DNA from: Echinostoma caproni
Taxonomy: Eukaryota; Platyhelminthes; Trematoda; Plagiorchiida; Echinostomatidae
Length of the DNA: 64,000 nt
Direction: 5' to 3'
Assembly (NCBI GenBank): GCA_900618425.1
Contig: UZAN01040589.1
Location: forward strand, 6,539 to 70,538
In this document: in pieces, positions 48,427 to 60,135 of the stretch
Numbering within the stretch: the first letter of the stretch is position 1
Layout of the letters: every line of letters starts with the position of its first letter
Translations under genes and position numbers: made by a program
The notes under the pieces: generated by a model
Told to the model about the DNA's origin: nothing
What the model saw: only the letters and a program-made list of their open reading frames with translations
The model's database searches: none

Positions 48427-48777
48427 AATACATCTGATTACACTCATCAATTTATGCAGATTGAACCAATTCAAGCAAGCACTTTATTCAATCCTCCTAA
48501 TCCCTCGACTTTGAAAGAAATCAGTCCCATCTCAGTCTGCCCCCATCACCCGTCTCTCTCCCAAAGAAACCAAATGTGACCCAAATAGATTAATAATGTA
48601 ATAAGCCTTTCGTCAACGTGACCAGCTTATGGCCTACCCGCATTTGTGACGTGCACCGGTCTTCAGAGTAAACCAACAACTCTCGGGATCGATTCGTTTT
48701 TCATGCACGTCCTACATGCTTCTGTTTTTCTTGTGCCCATGTGTCCGTCAAGCCTCATCGCCACCGCCCCTACAAGT

Positions 48778-48866
48778 ACCACCACTACCACCACCACCAC
48801 CACCACCACCACCACCACTACCAACAACACCAACACCACTATCATCATCATCATCATCATCATCAC
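48778..48866 (+). repeat. (ACC)n followed by (ATC)n trinucleotide repeats
   Basis: About 14 ACC units to 48820, then after a short spacer about nine ATC units from 48838. They produce spurious Thr, Pro and His ORFs in all frames. Confidence 0.9.
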
Positions 48867-48900
48867 CATTTGAAACAATTGTCCATTCACCCGGTCCTGG

Positions 48901-48939
<39 letters not shown>

Positions 48940-48940
48940 C
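48901..48940. repeat. (AT)n microsatellite
   Basis: About 18 AT units, self-complementary. Confidence 0.9.
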
Positions 48941-49248
48941 AAAGAATGCATATGTGTATCCATCCATCCACTCACTCATTCACTCGCTCACCTGAAATTT
49001 GTACATTTGTTCTCTCACTCACTTTTGGTTTTTGTGTTCATTTTTGTTCTGTAATTGAACCGCGACACAGATAAAGTACACACATTCACTCACATATGCA
49101 TTCTTTCGAACCCTCGACAGAATGACTGCAGCGTTGCCATCCTCATTTGCCAAACTTCATCTAAAACAGCCTTGCCATTTTTGTCATCTTGGTCATAATC
49201 GTTTCCATGCCTCACCTGCAACCTCACAGACCCTAGGCACACTCCTGG

Positions 49249-49340
49249 CCCCGTTATTACTGTTATTATTGTTATTGTTATTATTGATATTAAAATGAAT
49301 ATCATTACTACTATTATTACTATTATTATCATCACTACCA
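49249..49340 (+). repeat. Imperfect (TTA/ATT)n tract
   Basis: TTATTG/TTATTA units followed after ATATTAAAATGAAT by ACTATT/ACTACT units. The two halves are partly complementary and could form a loose hairpin. Confidence 0.7.
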
Positions 49341-52335
49341 TTTCTATAGACATCTTTCGTCATCATTATCGTCGTCGTTACGATCTTTCAAAACCCGGTT
49401 GCGTGTGTCTGACGTGGTTCTGTTCACCTCGGTTTTCCGCTATGCCCCGGCCAACTTTATGTGCCAGTCAAAATATTCCGACACTACTTCGCCGATCCTC
49501 ATTCTCGACTTTGTCTACTCCGATCCAACCCACCCCTGAACGTGCCGTACATCCATTTACCCTGTGACTTCATACATTGTGTTTATTCGCAATTATTTTG
49601 ATCCCTGTTCGTTGCTCCGTTACTTCTGCTTCATGTACCCTCTGTCTGTCTTTCTAGATGATTATCCGCCGTGACAGTTGTTGTGGTTGTGGTTCATATG
49701 CCATCCACTCCATCCTACAGTGGACACTCTTTAGGCGGCCACCACTGCCTTGCATTCAACTGTCAGAAACCAATCTTGGCACCAGTGATCGTCCTTTTTC
49801 ACCTAATGACTGCAAATTTCTCTCCGTTTGCCACCCGGTTCTTTCCTCATTTCCCACATCCTTATCAAGCCGTCAGCCATTTCATGTGAGAATTAGTCAT
49901 CTATCAGTGTTTTTACTCAATCAGCGTGTCAGGATTGGACAGCGTCTCACAGTACTCGTGACCTTCCCCCCTNNNGATACTCGTAAATGCAGCTATGTTG
50001 TGTCAATTCAGATGCATGCTCGAAGGTAACGGCTCGCTCGAACACGCTCACATACACACATTCAAACAAGAGCACCGAGCACGGTAACATGAGCTATGGA
50101 GAAAGTGAGAGAGTGAGTGTGCGGGAAATTGGAAGAACAAGTTACGTGATAAAGCAGCCCATAAGTCGAGCTGAACAGTGGCAACGTCAGTAAAAATAAC
50201 AGTAATTCACACTCTTATTCTCTGTCAGTGTAATCCTTTCTACCAAAATTGCACTCGGTCTCTTTCTATCTATCGCTGTTTTACACACACAGGGAAAATT
50301 TGAGTGTATCGTCTGCCATTTCTCATCAGCTTGATATTTGCAGAAAGACAAACTTGAAAAGACGCAACCAAGTAGTCGTGTACGCAAACATCCACGTCAG
50401 AAAATCATACGGCCATTGTCTAACTCACGTAACTTGTTGTGGGGAGATGGATCATCGCCATTTGGAGGTAGAACAAACGGTGGGTTGAAGCAAGCACAAG
50501 TACCAACCAACTGACTGGTTCCAAACGCGCTCACATGCCAACAGCGAATAGCATTATTGATACGCCGATAATTGTATTTGTGTGTGTGTGTGTGTTTGAA
50601 TCAGCACAGGTCGTCTTTCCTCCAAAACCCGCATTCTCTTCCATTATTCTCGCGCAGCCTACAAAATCGTCATTTTCTATCTTACTCTGACACACATACA
50701 CACACACACAGTCCTGCTGCAGTGGGAAACGTGCTGTAGGTAAAGGCACAAAACGTGAATTTCTGGACTCATTCGGCCAGATCCCATCGTGATAATCAAG
50801 ATTGTAGTATGCGGATTGTCTTACTGCCCACGATCCCGTTCAAGCTTGCCCTATCTTGTCCTCTCAGACAGCACCACTGATCGTCTCGCATTGTCGTATG
50901 CCATTACAGGGTTCTGGAATTATTGTTATTCAATATTCGTTTTGAATTATGCAATCCGGATCGATTTAATGGAACAGTGTTTTTACTCTTTTGTCATACA
51001 ACCACTCTCGCCTCGTCCCGTCCCCACACCCACGACCCATCTCTGTTCATACGCACCTTGAATAAGCATGTACACGTTGCATCGATATATGTATGTATGT
51101 GTGCAGGATTGTGCCAGTGAATGTTCTGGTTGACTAACTGATGTTTTTGTCGATAGAGCAATGAGGTGGTTGGTTGATTTAAGAGTGCGTGATCGCACGA
51201 ATCTGTTCTTATCCTATTTTTTCATCCGCTTCACCGATCCGAACACAGATTTATCACATATTTTTGTGTTGCTTTTCCCTTCCCCACTCTGTTTCTCTGT
51301 GAACCACGCAATTCTCATCACTTTCTTTGGTCCGTTCATTTGTTTTTGTGTCAGCTTGTCTCACAGCAATAACGTTTGCATGCTCTACACGGAGAATTTC
51401 TCTCTCTCTCTCCATCCCCTCTCCCTCATCGTACTCAGTCGGTCATGCTCACTTTCAGCCTCATTTTCATGGACAGTTTAGGTGAAATTTTCAATCCAGT
51501 ACAGCCCCCGAAATTGCTATTTTTGTTTTGTCATCCTTGATCAAATGGGTTTCATCTTTTTTTGTGTGTGGGTGGTGTTAGTCAACACATTCACGTATCC
51601 GGGACCTGTTACCCCTGTATGCTGCAGACCGAGTTTCGTTGCATAACTGTTCTTATTTTCTCAATTCGCCCTTCATCCCCGGTGTCACAAATGGGAACCT
51701 ATAGTCCGTCATTTCTTTCATTCTCTGCTGGACTTCGTTATTNTAGGTATTTGTGTAATATCCTAACATTTCACTTTCTCTCATCCCCGTCTGCCAAACG
51801 TACTCACCAAATTCAAGCGATACCGAAGCACGTCCTTTTTCCACACATTAAACTCGAATTTTATTGTCTTATGCACGACTACCGATCCGGTTCATTTGTT
51901 GCTATTCTTGGACTTCTACCATACTTTGCTTGTTCTTATTAGATTTCACCTGTTTTTATTCTTTTCGAAATTACTCATTCATTTAGTCATTCAATTAATT
52001 TATCGGTCTGTCTGCCAGTCTCTTAGGTTGCCTGTCGGTTTGTTTGCTCAATCAGTCAAACATCTTTATCTGGTTTTCTGTGTGATCATTTTCCTCCGTC
52101 CTCTTCGCAGCAAGATCCACACAAAACAGACATACCTACGAGTTCACTTATTCCCCATTTTCCTGTGCAATCTCCCACCCTTAACAAAGACAAGGAAATT
52201 TTGATGCAATCGACTTTCTTCGTTTTCTTTCTCCTCTCGCATCATGCCGTGGTCGAGGCGAAAATTATTTCCTCCTTGTTTTTTCTTTGCCGTTGCCTTC
52301 GTCTGCCTGATTGTGTCTCTTTGACCCCATTCTGG

Positions 52336-52338
<3 letters not shown>

Positions 52339-52381
<43 letters not shown>
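52339..52381 (+). repeat. (CT)n microsatellite
   Basis: About 21 uninterrupted CT units. Long homopurine/homopyrimidine mirror repeats can form triplex DNA. Confidence 0.95.
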
Positions 52382-52382
<1 letters not shown>

Positions 52383-53768
52383 ACACCGCACACTGCTCTC
52401 GTCCCATGTTCGTCTCTGTCTGAAGGTCTCCACATCTGTAAAAGAGGAACAGAGTGTCCGTGGGACTGGGTTGATCTTCACAGATGGGGCGTTGCCCGCA
52501 CGCTGATTTCATAGAGGGTGCCGAAGACTGGTGAAGGTGCATCCACACATAAACACATTCACACACGAATCCGGTTTCTTAATTCCACTGCTTTTCCTCC
52601 TTTGGTTCTATCTTTGTCTTTTTTTCTTTATCATCGTTAGATTATTGAATGTTCCTGCTGTGGATAAACCACTGGCACTGCAGCGAAGCAACTGGATGTG
52701 GATATGTGTGTTTTAAGAGAAGGACTTTATTTTTGCTTTCATTGTGTATTCAGATTCTCTCCCTCCACTGTTTTTACCTAGGCTTACTGTTTTCTAATGG
52801 TCCAATCGTCTCCAGGGAAGGAGTTTGCTTGAATGTTCGATCTCTGCCGTTCATTCGCTGTCAATGACCACCAGCAAGCCGTACCCGACAGTGACCACTC
52901 CTTTTCCTCTTAAATCTTACTCGTTCCTCCTTCACAACTGTGTGCACGCACGGTGTGTGATCTTTCTTCTCCCCTCTCATGGATTTGTTACCTTCAGCCG
53001 TACCGTATTCTGGGATAAGTTCATGGTTGCTCATCATTGTTCGATCTGTCGGTTGCTTTTGACATGCTTCGCACAATTGTGTTTCCTCCTAGACCTCATT
53101 CTCTAATCTCATGTGTGTTCAGTGTGGTTTACCTTGAACCCGGTCGATTAGCTCGTCGATGGTCTACGCTGTGCCTGACTGATGAAGAAATGTCATTTGG
53201 ATCAGTTTTGTATTTGTCAGCGCACGTCCACACGTCCGCTGGATAGACAGACAGACGGACAGAACAGCTGACGATTTGTTTCCAGTCCAAGAAAAACTGG
53301 CACGTGTTTGTCTAACCATCTCAACTGCATCCCCGGGTTGTGTTCTATTCTATGCTGTGTTCTTTTCCTCATCCTCGTTCTCCCTATTGCTTCTGCTTCT
53401 ACTTCTTCGACGACTTCATTCCCACCGGTCTTTCCCCCCATTATGTTTTATTGTTTTTTGTTTGTTTTCATACATTTGGTTGCTACAGGCAACTCGGTGT
53501 TTATTCCCCTTTCGGTTTGAATTATTCGATCCCTGTCCAAACGTCACTGTACTTTATGCTGTTCGCGTAATCATCATCCCTCACCGCTATCACCAACACC
53601 ATTTCTACCACCATTATGACCATCATCATCACCATCATTACCGTCCCCACACTATCACTAACACATACGAATCTAGGTATTTTTACATCTATCCTCTTAT
53701 CTATCTATCTATTCCTTCATCTATCTATAAGACCATTTCCACTCATCACCCAGGTCTATTTGCCCACG

Positions 53769-53915
53769 GTTGATGTTGATGTTGATGAAGACTATTAATC
53801 AGATGACGATGACATGCAGACTGAAATGACGATATTACTGATCTTGACGACGACCAAGACTGCGACGACTGTGAAGACGATGACAATTCTGATGATGATG
53901 ATGACGATGACGATG
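53769..53915 (+). repeat. Imperfect (GAT/GAC)n tract
   Basis: GATGAT and GACGAC units over about 145 bases give Asp/Ser-rich spurious ORFs. Confidence 0.75.
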
Positions 53916-53948
53916 TACCTTCTTCATACACCAACAATCATTTACTTC

Positions 53949-53954
53949 AATAAA
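53949..53954 (+). promoter_or_regulatory. Candidate poly(A) signal AATAAA
   Basis: First AATAAA found downstream of the zinc-finger stop codon on the + strand, at the end of the pyrimidine-rich region. Confidence 0.45.
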
Positions 53955-53991
53955 ATTCGGTGTCACCCAGTTTTCTTTTGATCGATTCTAG

Positions 53992-54208
53992 AAGTTTGGA
54001 GGCATGCCCGCACGCACGCACAAGCACAACCGCGGATCAGTACGTGATCGATCGAGTGCTTCTGTATGCACTTCATGACATGGCGATGTCCGAGATGGGA
54101 AATATGCTCTGTGCTCTCACAGTGGACATGGCTCAGCGTTTTGTTCCGTCTGATTCTCCACGTCAACTGAAAGCAGCAATCACGGATAGTCTGAACACTC
54201 GGGATTAG
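53992..54208 (+). CDS. Candidate orphan terminal coding exon
   Basis: After a plausible acceptor (TTTTCTTTTGATCGATTCTAG, AG at 53990-53991) an ORF of 71 codons runs to TAG at 54206-54208. It contains DQYVIDRVLLYALHDMAMSE, LCALTVDMAQRF and RQLKAAITDSLNTRD. It is compositionally ordinary protein, with no simple repeats, and looks helical; I do not recognise the family. The first base completes a codon (phase 2). It therefore cannot follow the phase-0 exon 41701-41872 of the zinc-finger gene and probably belongs to another gene, or is chance. A degenerate Gypsy element begins about 300 bases further on. Confidence 0.35.
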
Positions 54209-54499
54209 AAAATAACACAAAGTCACTGAACTAGAACGGTTTGAAATTCTGAGTCATCACTTTACAAGGTGAGCATGAAACAGGTACAGACCGATAAAAC
54301 ACTAGGTTGGTCTGCACTCCTGAAGTCGTCAGACAAGCTGTCGTGGCTCTATAAGAGTAGGCTGCTATTAGTTGTAGGGCTCGATGCCCCCTGACTTGGA
54401 CTTGAACTACACTTCCTTCTTTTTAAAAGGTTATGTCGGACAATCTACCGTAGATTTGGCAATTCTATTTCTAGGTTTGATACTTACTTGGTGTATTGG

Positions 54500-56330
54500 A
54501 TATTAAGTTCATATTCGGTGTCGCCGATTGAGTTGCGCACATGCTTCCATGGATGTACTGAATATTTTTCGGGTTTGTATTGCCATTTCAATGGTTCTCC
54601 AACACGTCCATGGCCGTAAAATCAGAGACTGTTGTGTTGCCTGGTTCTAGGTCTAAAGTGAATAATATGCTTATTGTATGAAAAGCTTCCCTATTTGACT
54701 GTATCTTCCCTTGAGATTTGATCAGGGAGCCGTTTAACATGTCAACAGCTCGTTCTGGCTGATCGTTCGATTGCTAGCGGTTCTATGAAGTGCGGACATG
54801 GTGGAAGACGTTTGGCACACTGAACGCCATCAGGTGTGAATACGTAAACCACGGATCATTATTTGAGTTGAGAAAATTCTTCTTATCAAACTGTGAGTAA
54901 ATAACTTACAATTAGTTTGTAATCGTGGCGCTTATGGTTCTAATGCACATCGGAATAAACTCAGGCCACTCGGAATAGGCTTTGACAACGATTAGGTGAT
55001 ACCTTCTATGAGGCTGGCTAATTCTGTGTGAAGTTGGGACTGGGAGGCCGCTGTGGATTGCCATAATCCAGGTTCAACCGTATATGACAGTTTCATTACC
55101 ATGGAACAAATGAGATAAGGTCTGACAAAATGTTCAAATTTTTATCCATAAGTAGCTAGCGCAATAACATCGAGTGGTTACTTCCATACTACTAATAAAG
55201 TGAAGTGTTGAAATTGTTTTGACATGTGATACATGTGGCACAATAACTCGATCACCTAGCTCTATACTTTCTTGTTCAAGGTATAGTTCAAATATATTTT
55301 TAAATGATTATTCAAATTCGTTACGGGGAAACTATGCTTCCAACTTTAAATGATTATCGGTAAACTCTATTCTCAGTGCCCTTGATTCAACCGGCTTTGA
55401 ACTAGGATGTATATTCGGTATTTCAGGGTCTCCTTGTACTGGGTGAGTGTAACGCTAACTGGTGGACTGCGCATGAAAGCTTCAAAGATTGGCTGAACCT
55501 CGTCATGAAGACGTCTATGGTGGTCAGGTTTTAGTCCAGAGTAAGTATCAGTGTATCCACGATATCGCTTAGTCGGAGTTGCAAGCGGATGCAATCATCG
55601 GTATTCGTAATGAATGAATAAATTAGAAATGGAAATTTGTTTGATGGCAACGAATGCGTTTTGACATGCCGTTAGCTATTGTCGTTCGATGTCTGGACTC
55701 AGCGGTGGGTTTACCGAAACTTGTAGAAAATTATAGTTGTCATGTCTGTATCACAAAATTCTGATAGTGCTTTACGGACCCGAGGAAGGATAGTGTATTC
55801 GTGGGGGAGACAGATCACTTAATGACGGAAACTTTCATTGGGTCGTTTCTGCAACCAGTGCTGCTCGTGGTCGATTCCAAGCTGATGATTCTAGATAATT
55901 CAAGTGAAAATTTCTGGAACCGAAGTCGGAAAGCATTTTCGGAAATCCGCTGCGCTACCGAATCTAAAAGTTTCATATACTTGTCTGTTATTTTAATAAC
56001 TATAATAATGTCTTTTAAATAAGCCACCGCAAACTCAGGATCAGCCAGAATTGAGTTCTTTCTTTTTGATGAAAAAGCCTTGGGGCACATCTGACACCAA
56101 AGGGCAGACGGTTGTCGCGGTAAATGTCTCTGTGAGTGTTTTTGGTAATAAACTCCCTGCATTCATTGATCTACAATCTCACCTTTTATTCTCTGGCTAT
56201 TGAGAATCTGGGTTCACCTCTTTGACCAGAATACCTTCGTTGCTGAAGCAGGAAGGAGGGATAAGCAATCCACTACAGTCAGCTCCTGACCATCGAGTTT
56301 CCCAGCAGAAGTGGTGAACACCCATGTTTA
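54500..56330 (-). pseudogene. Gypsy-type (CsRn1/Kabuki-like) LTR retrotransposon remnant: RT, RNase H junction, integrase
   Basis: Read on the - strand from high to low coordinate. RT pieces are THRDIYRDNRLPFGVRCAPR (near 56150-56090), VAYLKDIIIV (near 56030) and AQRISENAFRLRFQKFSLEL. The post-RT block SFLGSVKHYQNFVIQT follows (near 55780) with a RCHQTNFHF end. Integrase core pieces are HLIVVKAYSEWPEFIPMCIR (near 54990) and DQPERAVDMLNGSL (near 54750). The YxDD catalytic motif is changed to YLKD, and frameshifts and stops separate the blocks, so it is inactive. No LTRs were identified. Gag and protease should lie toward 57 kb but were not recognisable. Confidence 0.85.
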
Positions 56331-56794
56331 CAGCATTGTCTGGCACCTTGAAGGGACAAAATGCATATTGGTTGAAGCAACAGAACTGTCTAAGTCTTTG
56401 GTACCCTTTGCTTGATCACATTATGTTTGAATGGATCGATTTGGTTGTAGTGTGCGTTCGAAATCGCAAGAAGTTCCTTTGACTGCTCATTGAATACCAA
56501 AAGTTGCTTCAATAATAGGATACTGAATGCTCACCGATAACTAGGGAGTTCACTGCACGCGAAAACCAACCTACACGAAACTCTTCACGTTGAAAGCACT
56601 CAGATTTAGAAGTAGACGAGGCTTCAAAACTTGTTACTTTTGCCATCATTCACTGATTACAATACAATTGGACAAAGAACCTCAGTAAGTGATAAAAACA
56701 CTGCCTGAGGGATGTTACGGATCGCAAGATGGGGCAAGGGGAGCGTGTTGAAGATAGGAAACAGAGAAATGAACAAGTTTAGGCATCTCATAGA

Positions 56795-56895
56795 AGGAAT
56801 TCGTCGTGCATAGAGCAAATGAAGCGTGAACTGAAAACCTGGGAAGCACTGGAGAACTGTTTTGACCTGGTTGGGTCTCATTAGCAGAAGCGCTT
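56795..56895 (-). mobile_element. Family A SINE fragment with decayed hammerhead
   Basis: On the - strand: GACCCAACCAGGTC (stem II), CAGTGCTTCC (stem I side) and the tail CAGTTCACGCTTCATTTGCT, then GCACGACGAATTCC. This is the same as the copy at 4.9-5.04 kb. The core reads CTAATGA and AAAA instead of CTGATGA and GAAA. The tRNA-like head is not recognisable. Confidence 0.75.
56844..56888 (-). ncRNA. Inactivated hammerhead core
   Basis: Both core segments carry a substitution (CTAATGA; AAAA), while stem II GACC/GGTC with its CAACCA loop is unchanged. It is recognisable as a ribozyme only by alignment with 4951-4995. Confidence 0.5.
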
Positions 56896-59800
56896 GCAAA
56901 CAAATTACCAAGCTCGGCAAGTAAATGAAAATGAATGCAGTTCACCCGCACTTCGAGAACTGACTTAAAATACTTTGTCAACTTGCAAGTTTGCCCCACC
57001 ATGCAATGCGGTATCGATGCAACGGGGGAGGACGTCCGCAGAGCGCAAGACCTCAGCGTTTTGTTCGCTGGTGCGATAATTGGCGGTTCGATATTTTGGG
57101 TCTACTCTTAGCCTCATACACCTAATGAGACGAAATGTCGATTGGTTGGCTGGGGTCTACCCAGTTTGGACCTTGGCAGCTGCCCAATAAAATGCGATAA
57201 CTTATGCCACCGTTGAGAGGCCACCCAAGATACCTCGCTCCTAAGTCCATATAGCGGGTGATTTTTTTTTACCAATAAACTGCTCCTCCCTATGTTTATT
57301 TGCTGAAGTGACTCGTGCAGGGGCTAGAGGAAATAGTCAAAGGAATCCAGGAGTGTCCGATCAGCTGGTCTTGTCAGAGTGAGTATTGTCTGGCTTCTAC
57401 CCACTGACATTTCGGGAATGTATAGATGTGTGGCTGTGAAATGCCCTATTGCATAGCTCATACCGTGAAAGGGACAAGCAAGCCATCACGCCAATTCAAG
57501 GTTTCATCTCGTTGTGATATTGGCCGCTACTTATACCGCTCGATGGAATAATATTCAGTGCAGTTCAGATTGTCCTGTGTGATGACCGGTACCATTCGGA
57601 GCTCATTTTATTTTGTGTTCATTAGAGCTTTACTGACGAGTAGTGCTGTGGAGCAGGAGATTGACAAGCAACATCTTTGGTTTCTGACTGCATGACAGTG
57701 TGATTCCTTGATTTGACTTCAACGGACTTGACTTGATCATGAGTCATGGATACCCTCCATCAAAATAAATTAATATAATTAAGTTATTCTTTCATCTTTA
57801 ACGAAATAGGCGGTAACTTGAGTTGAACCTCCGACATACAGGACCAGGAGACCGCACTGCGTCTGAGCCCTAACCCTCAACTGTCCAAGAATGATTATAT
57901 CAGTTTGACAAAAGTCATTCAATGGGTTCATGTAGGTGCACAAAGTATCGCAAGAGACACCAAGGCGCTGCCTATTTGTTTCGCCTACGTCTTCGTGATG
58001 ATCAGTCTCTTTGTGATGGGTTCAGGCTGATCCGAATCCACGAATTAACGAAAGACAAAGAGAACTACACATAACAGTTTTTTGATGACCAGAAGAAGAC
58101 CAACATTTGAGGCAAATCCAATCCGCTGCGACTAATTCAGGAAGGGAAAACCCAGTGAAACCCGAAAGCTCATTGGGAAAAGCATTCTTGGTTAATGATC
58201 TTTTCATGCAATTCCGGTAACCCTTCATGCAACTGAACTATCCCTGCTCCGTAATACCTCCAACCACCTTAGACATCGCCATTCTGATTGTCCATAACTT
58301 CAGGTCGACAACCTGTGAGATTGTGATGATCATGTAACGAGTACGCACGCACCGCGGTACAGTATCCAGGTAACCAATCCAGAAACGGAATAACCAACCA
58401 ATCCTATGGTCTCAGCTGGCACCAAACGGATTGGCTGAATGCAAGAAGGCGAAAAAATAAATGATATCGTTGTCGATTGGACATTTAAGAATCCACCAAT
58501 GATTGTTTGTTGCTTGTGATATATATTTGCATGATTTTCTGAATAGAATTAACTGTATCCACAACTCGTCTTGGTTCTACCTGACTTTACGCTATTCAGT
58601 GGGTTTTCAGTCCGATTCCAAGTTCACGCGATTCGATTTCGATTTCTTTTCCAAATACCACAGAAATTCAGAATGCCTTTATTGTTTCTGATATCCTTTC
58701 TCATCCCACACAGTTCCACTGTAGGAGGAATAGATTAACTTGCCAATTACGGATAACCAAAATTGCGAGGGGGGGGGCTGAATCATCACCAACAATCCCG
58801 ATCGATCAAAGAACGTTTCGTTCAAATACAATTCTTATCACTCGGCGAACACTTACGGCGACTGTTTGATTCGTGTTCAACCATCGGTGTTTCTGTTTAC
58901 ATATTATTAAATCAAATTAATTTCTTCCCATAAAGGAACCACTACTTCTGTGACCTTCCACGTTTGTCTCGTTGATGGTAGATGGTAGACGACTACTAGT
59001 GAGATTCCTGATACGTGTCAATATCGGATACTGCACAAATCTACCTATCCGTTGGGGGTTGAATTTTGAAATCTCTGGGATGGATCGCGTGTATGTTACC
59101 ACCGTAACGAACAGCTCACACTTGGGCTGAGCGGAACCCATCACTCCAGTTTGTTCAGATGTCGTCTTCTCATTGACATTCAGTCAGTTCATATGACCAG
59201 ACAGCAGTGAAAAGAGACGCAGATGGGTACCAGTGAACTCCACTCAAAAGCGTCCTATGAAATCAGGTTTTCTAATTAGGTCCAGGTAAACTTACTGCAA
59301 CTGAAACTGATTGACTAGGTTTTCAATTTATTTGTCGGTGGGTATGCACAGTAAGAATGTACGCAGCACATTTGCCGGTCTCGATTAACGCAAAACAATG
59401 TGTAATATTAGTGAAACTTGAAAGTCAAATTTGAATGGAAAGTGAATATCATGGATTGTGATTAAGAGATAGGGAGCAAAGCGCACATTACCGATTATCG
59501 ATATTGAAAACAAATAAAGTCAGGATGAATATACAATGGTAATGCAGCTAATAACAGGTGACCAAGTAATTTCCGGATTTTCGTTTTATTTCCGTTCTGC
59601 TTTGCGGAGAACAAGTACAACCCTGTTTCTGTACAATCCCCTAAATTTGCCCCTCCGTACTCTGAATCTGAATCATATGTGTATGCTTGTCATACTAGTG
59701 CTAACGAGCAGGCAGTAGCGCAGTAGATGAACGAAGAGAGATTTTATCGAAGAGTAGAAGTTGATACTGACCAATAAGATAACACTGGAGAGGTGCAAGT

Positions 59801-60044
59801 AAGAGCAGTCTCCTCGTAGAAACAATCGCTTATGCTCCACACACTCAATACAAATATATCAGTTCGTTTTATTTTTACCTACAGAAAAACTTGTCCTTTA
59901 ATCTACCTGTTTCTCTCAGTGTCAGATTGTTGCTAGAAAGAAGTTTAGACAATTTCCAATTCCTGGTTTGTTATTCTCCAAATGTCTACAACTGCTGTTT
60001 GTGTAATGCTGCAATATTTTAGTTTATGGGAGAGAACTGAAGCT
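56896..60044. other. Unassigned non-coding stretch
   Basis: No ORF with known motifs. A G run lies near 58768-58777. Possible older retroelement sequence cannot be named by eye. Confidence 0.5.
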
Positions 60045-60135
60045 GCTCTCGTAGCTTAGCTGATAGAGCCTGCGCTGTGGAAAAGCGCAGGCGGCGTCCA
60101 TGCGTAGGTTCGAATCCTACCGAAACTACTGAACT
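60045..60135 (+). mobile_element. tRNA-like SINE head (family E), best-preserved copy
   Basis: TCGTAGCTTAGCTGATAGAG (box A) and TAGGTTCGAATCCTACC (box B with a perfect T-arm) are followed by CTGAACTTTTCCC. The middle, CTGCGCTGTGGAAAAGCGCAG region, forms a strong hairpin like an extended anticodon arm, but the expected acceptor stem (GCTCTCG against CGAAACT) does not pair. It is therefore called a tRNA-derived repeat and not a tRNA gene. Confidence 0.7.

Larger units (their letters stand above)
47982..53970 (+). other. Putative 6-kb 3' UTR, pyrimidine-rich
   Basis: From the stop codon to about 53.97 kb the + strand is unusually rich in C and T, with many overlapping short ORFs but no protein motif. 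I found no AATAAA in it before 53949. Variant ATTAAA sites at about 49289 and 51847 could end shorter transcripts. Base asymmetry and lack of SINEs contrast with the flanking intergenic DNA and fit one long transcribed UTR. It could also include introns or exons of an unknown downstream gene. Single or short N runs lie at 49973-49975 and 51743. Confidence 0.5.

Noticed and set aside
48646..49054. Thr-, Pro-, His- and Ser-rich ORFs on both strands
   Set aside because: They are translations of ACC and ATC trinucleotide repeats.
52144..52566. 140-codon - strand ORF with an Arg-Glu run
   Set aside because: The run is the CT microsatellite read on the other strand, and no motif surrounds it.
60045..60135. 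Functional tRNA gene
   Set aside because: Box A and box B are good, but the acceptor stem does not pair and the same sequence is dispersed at two other places.
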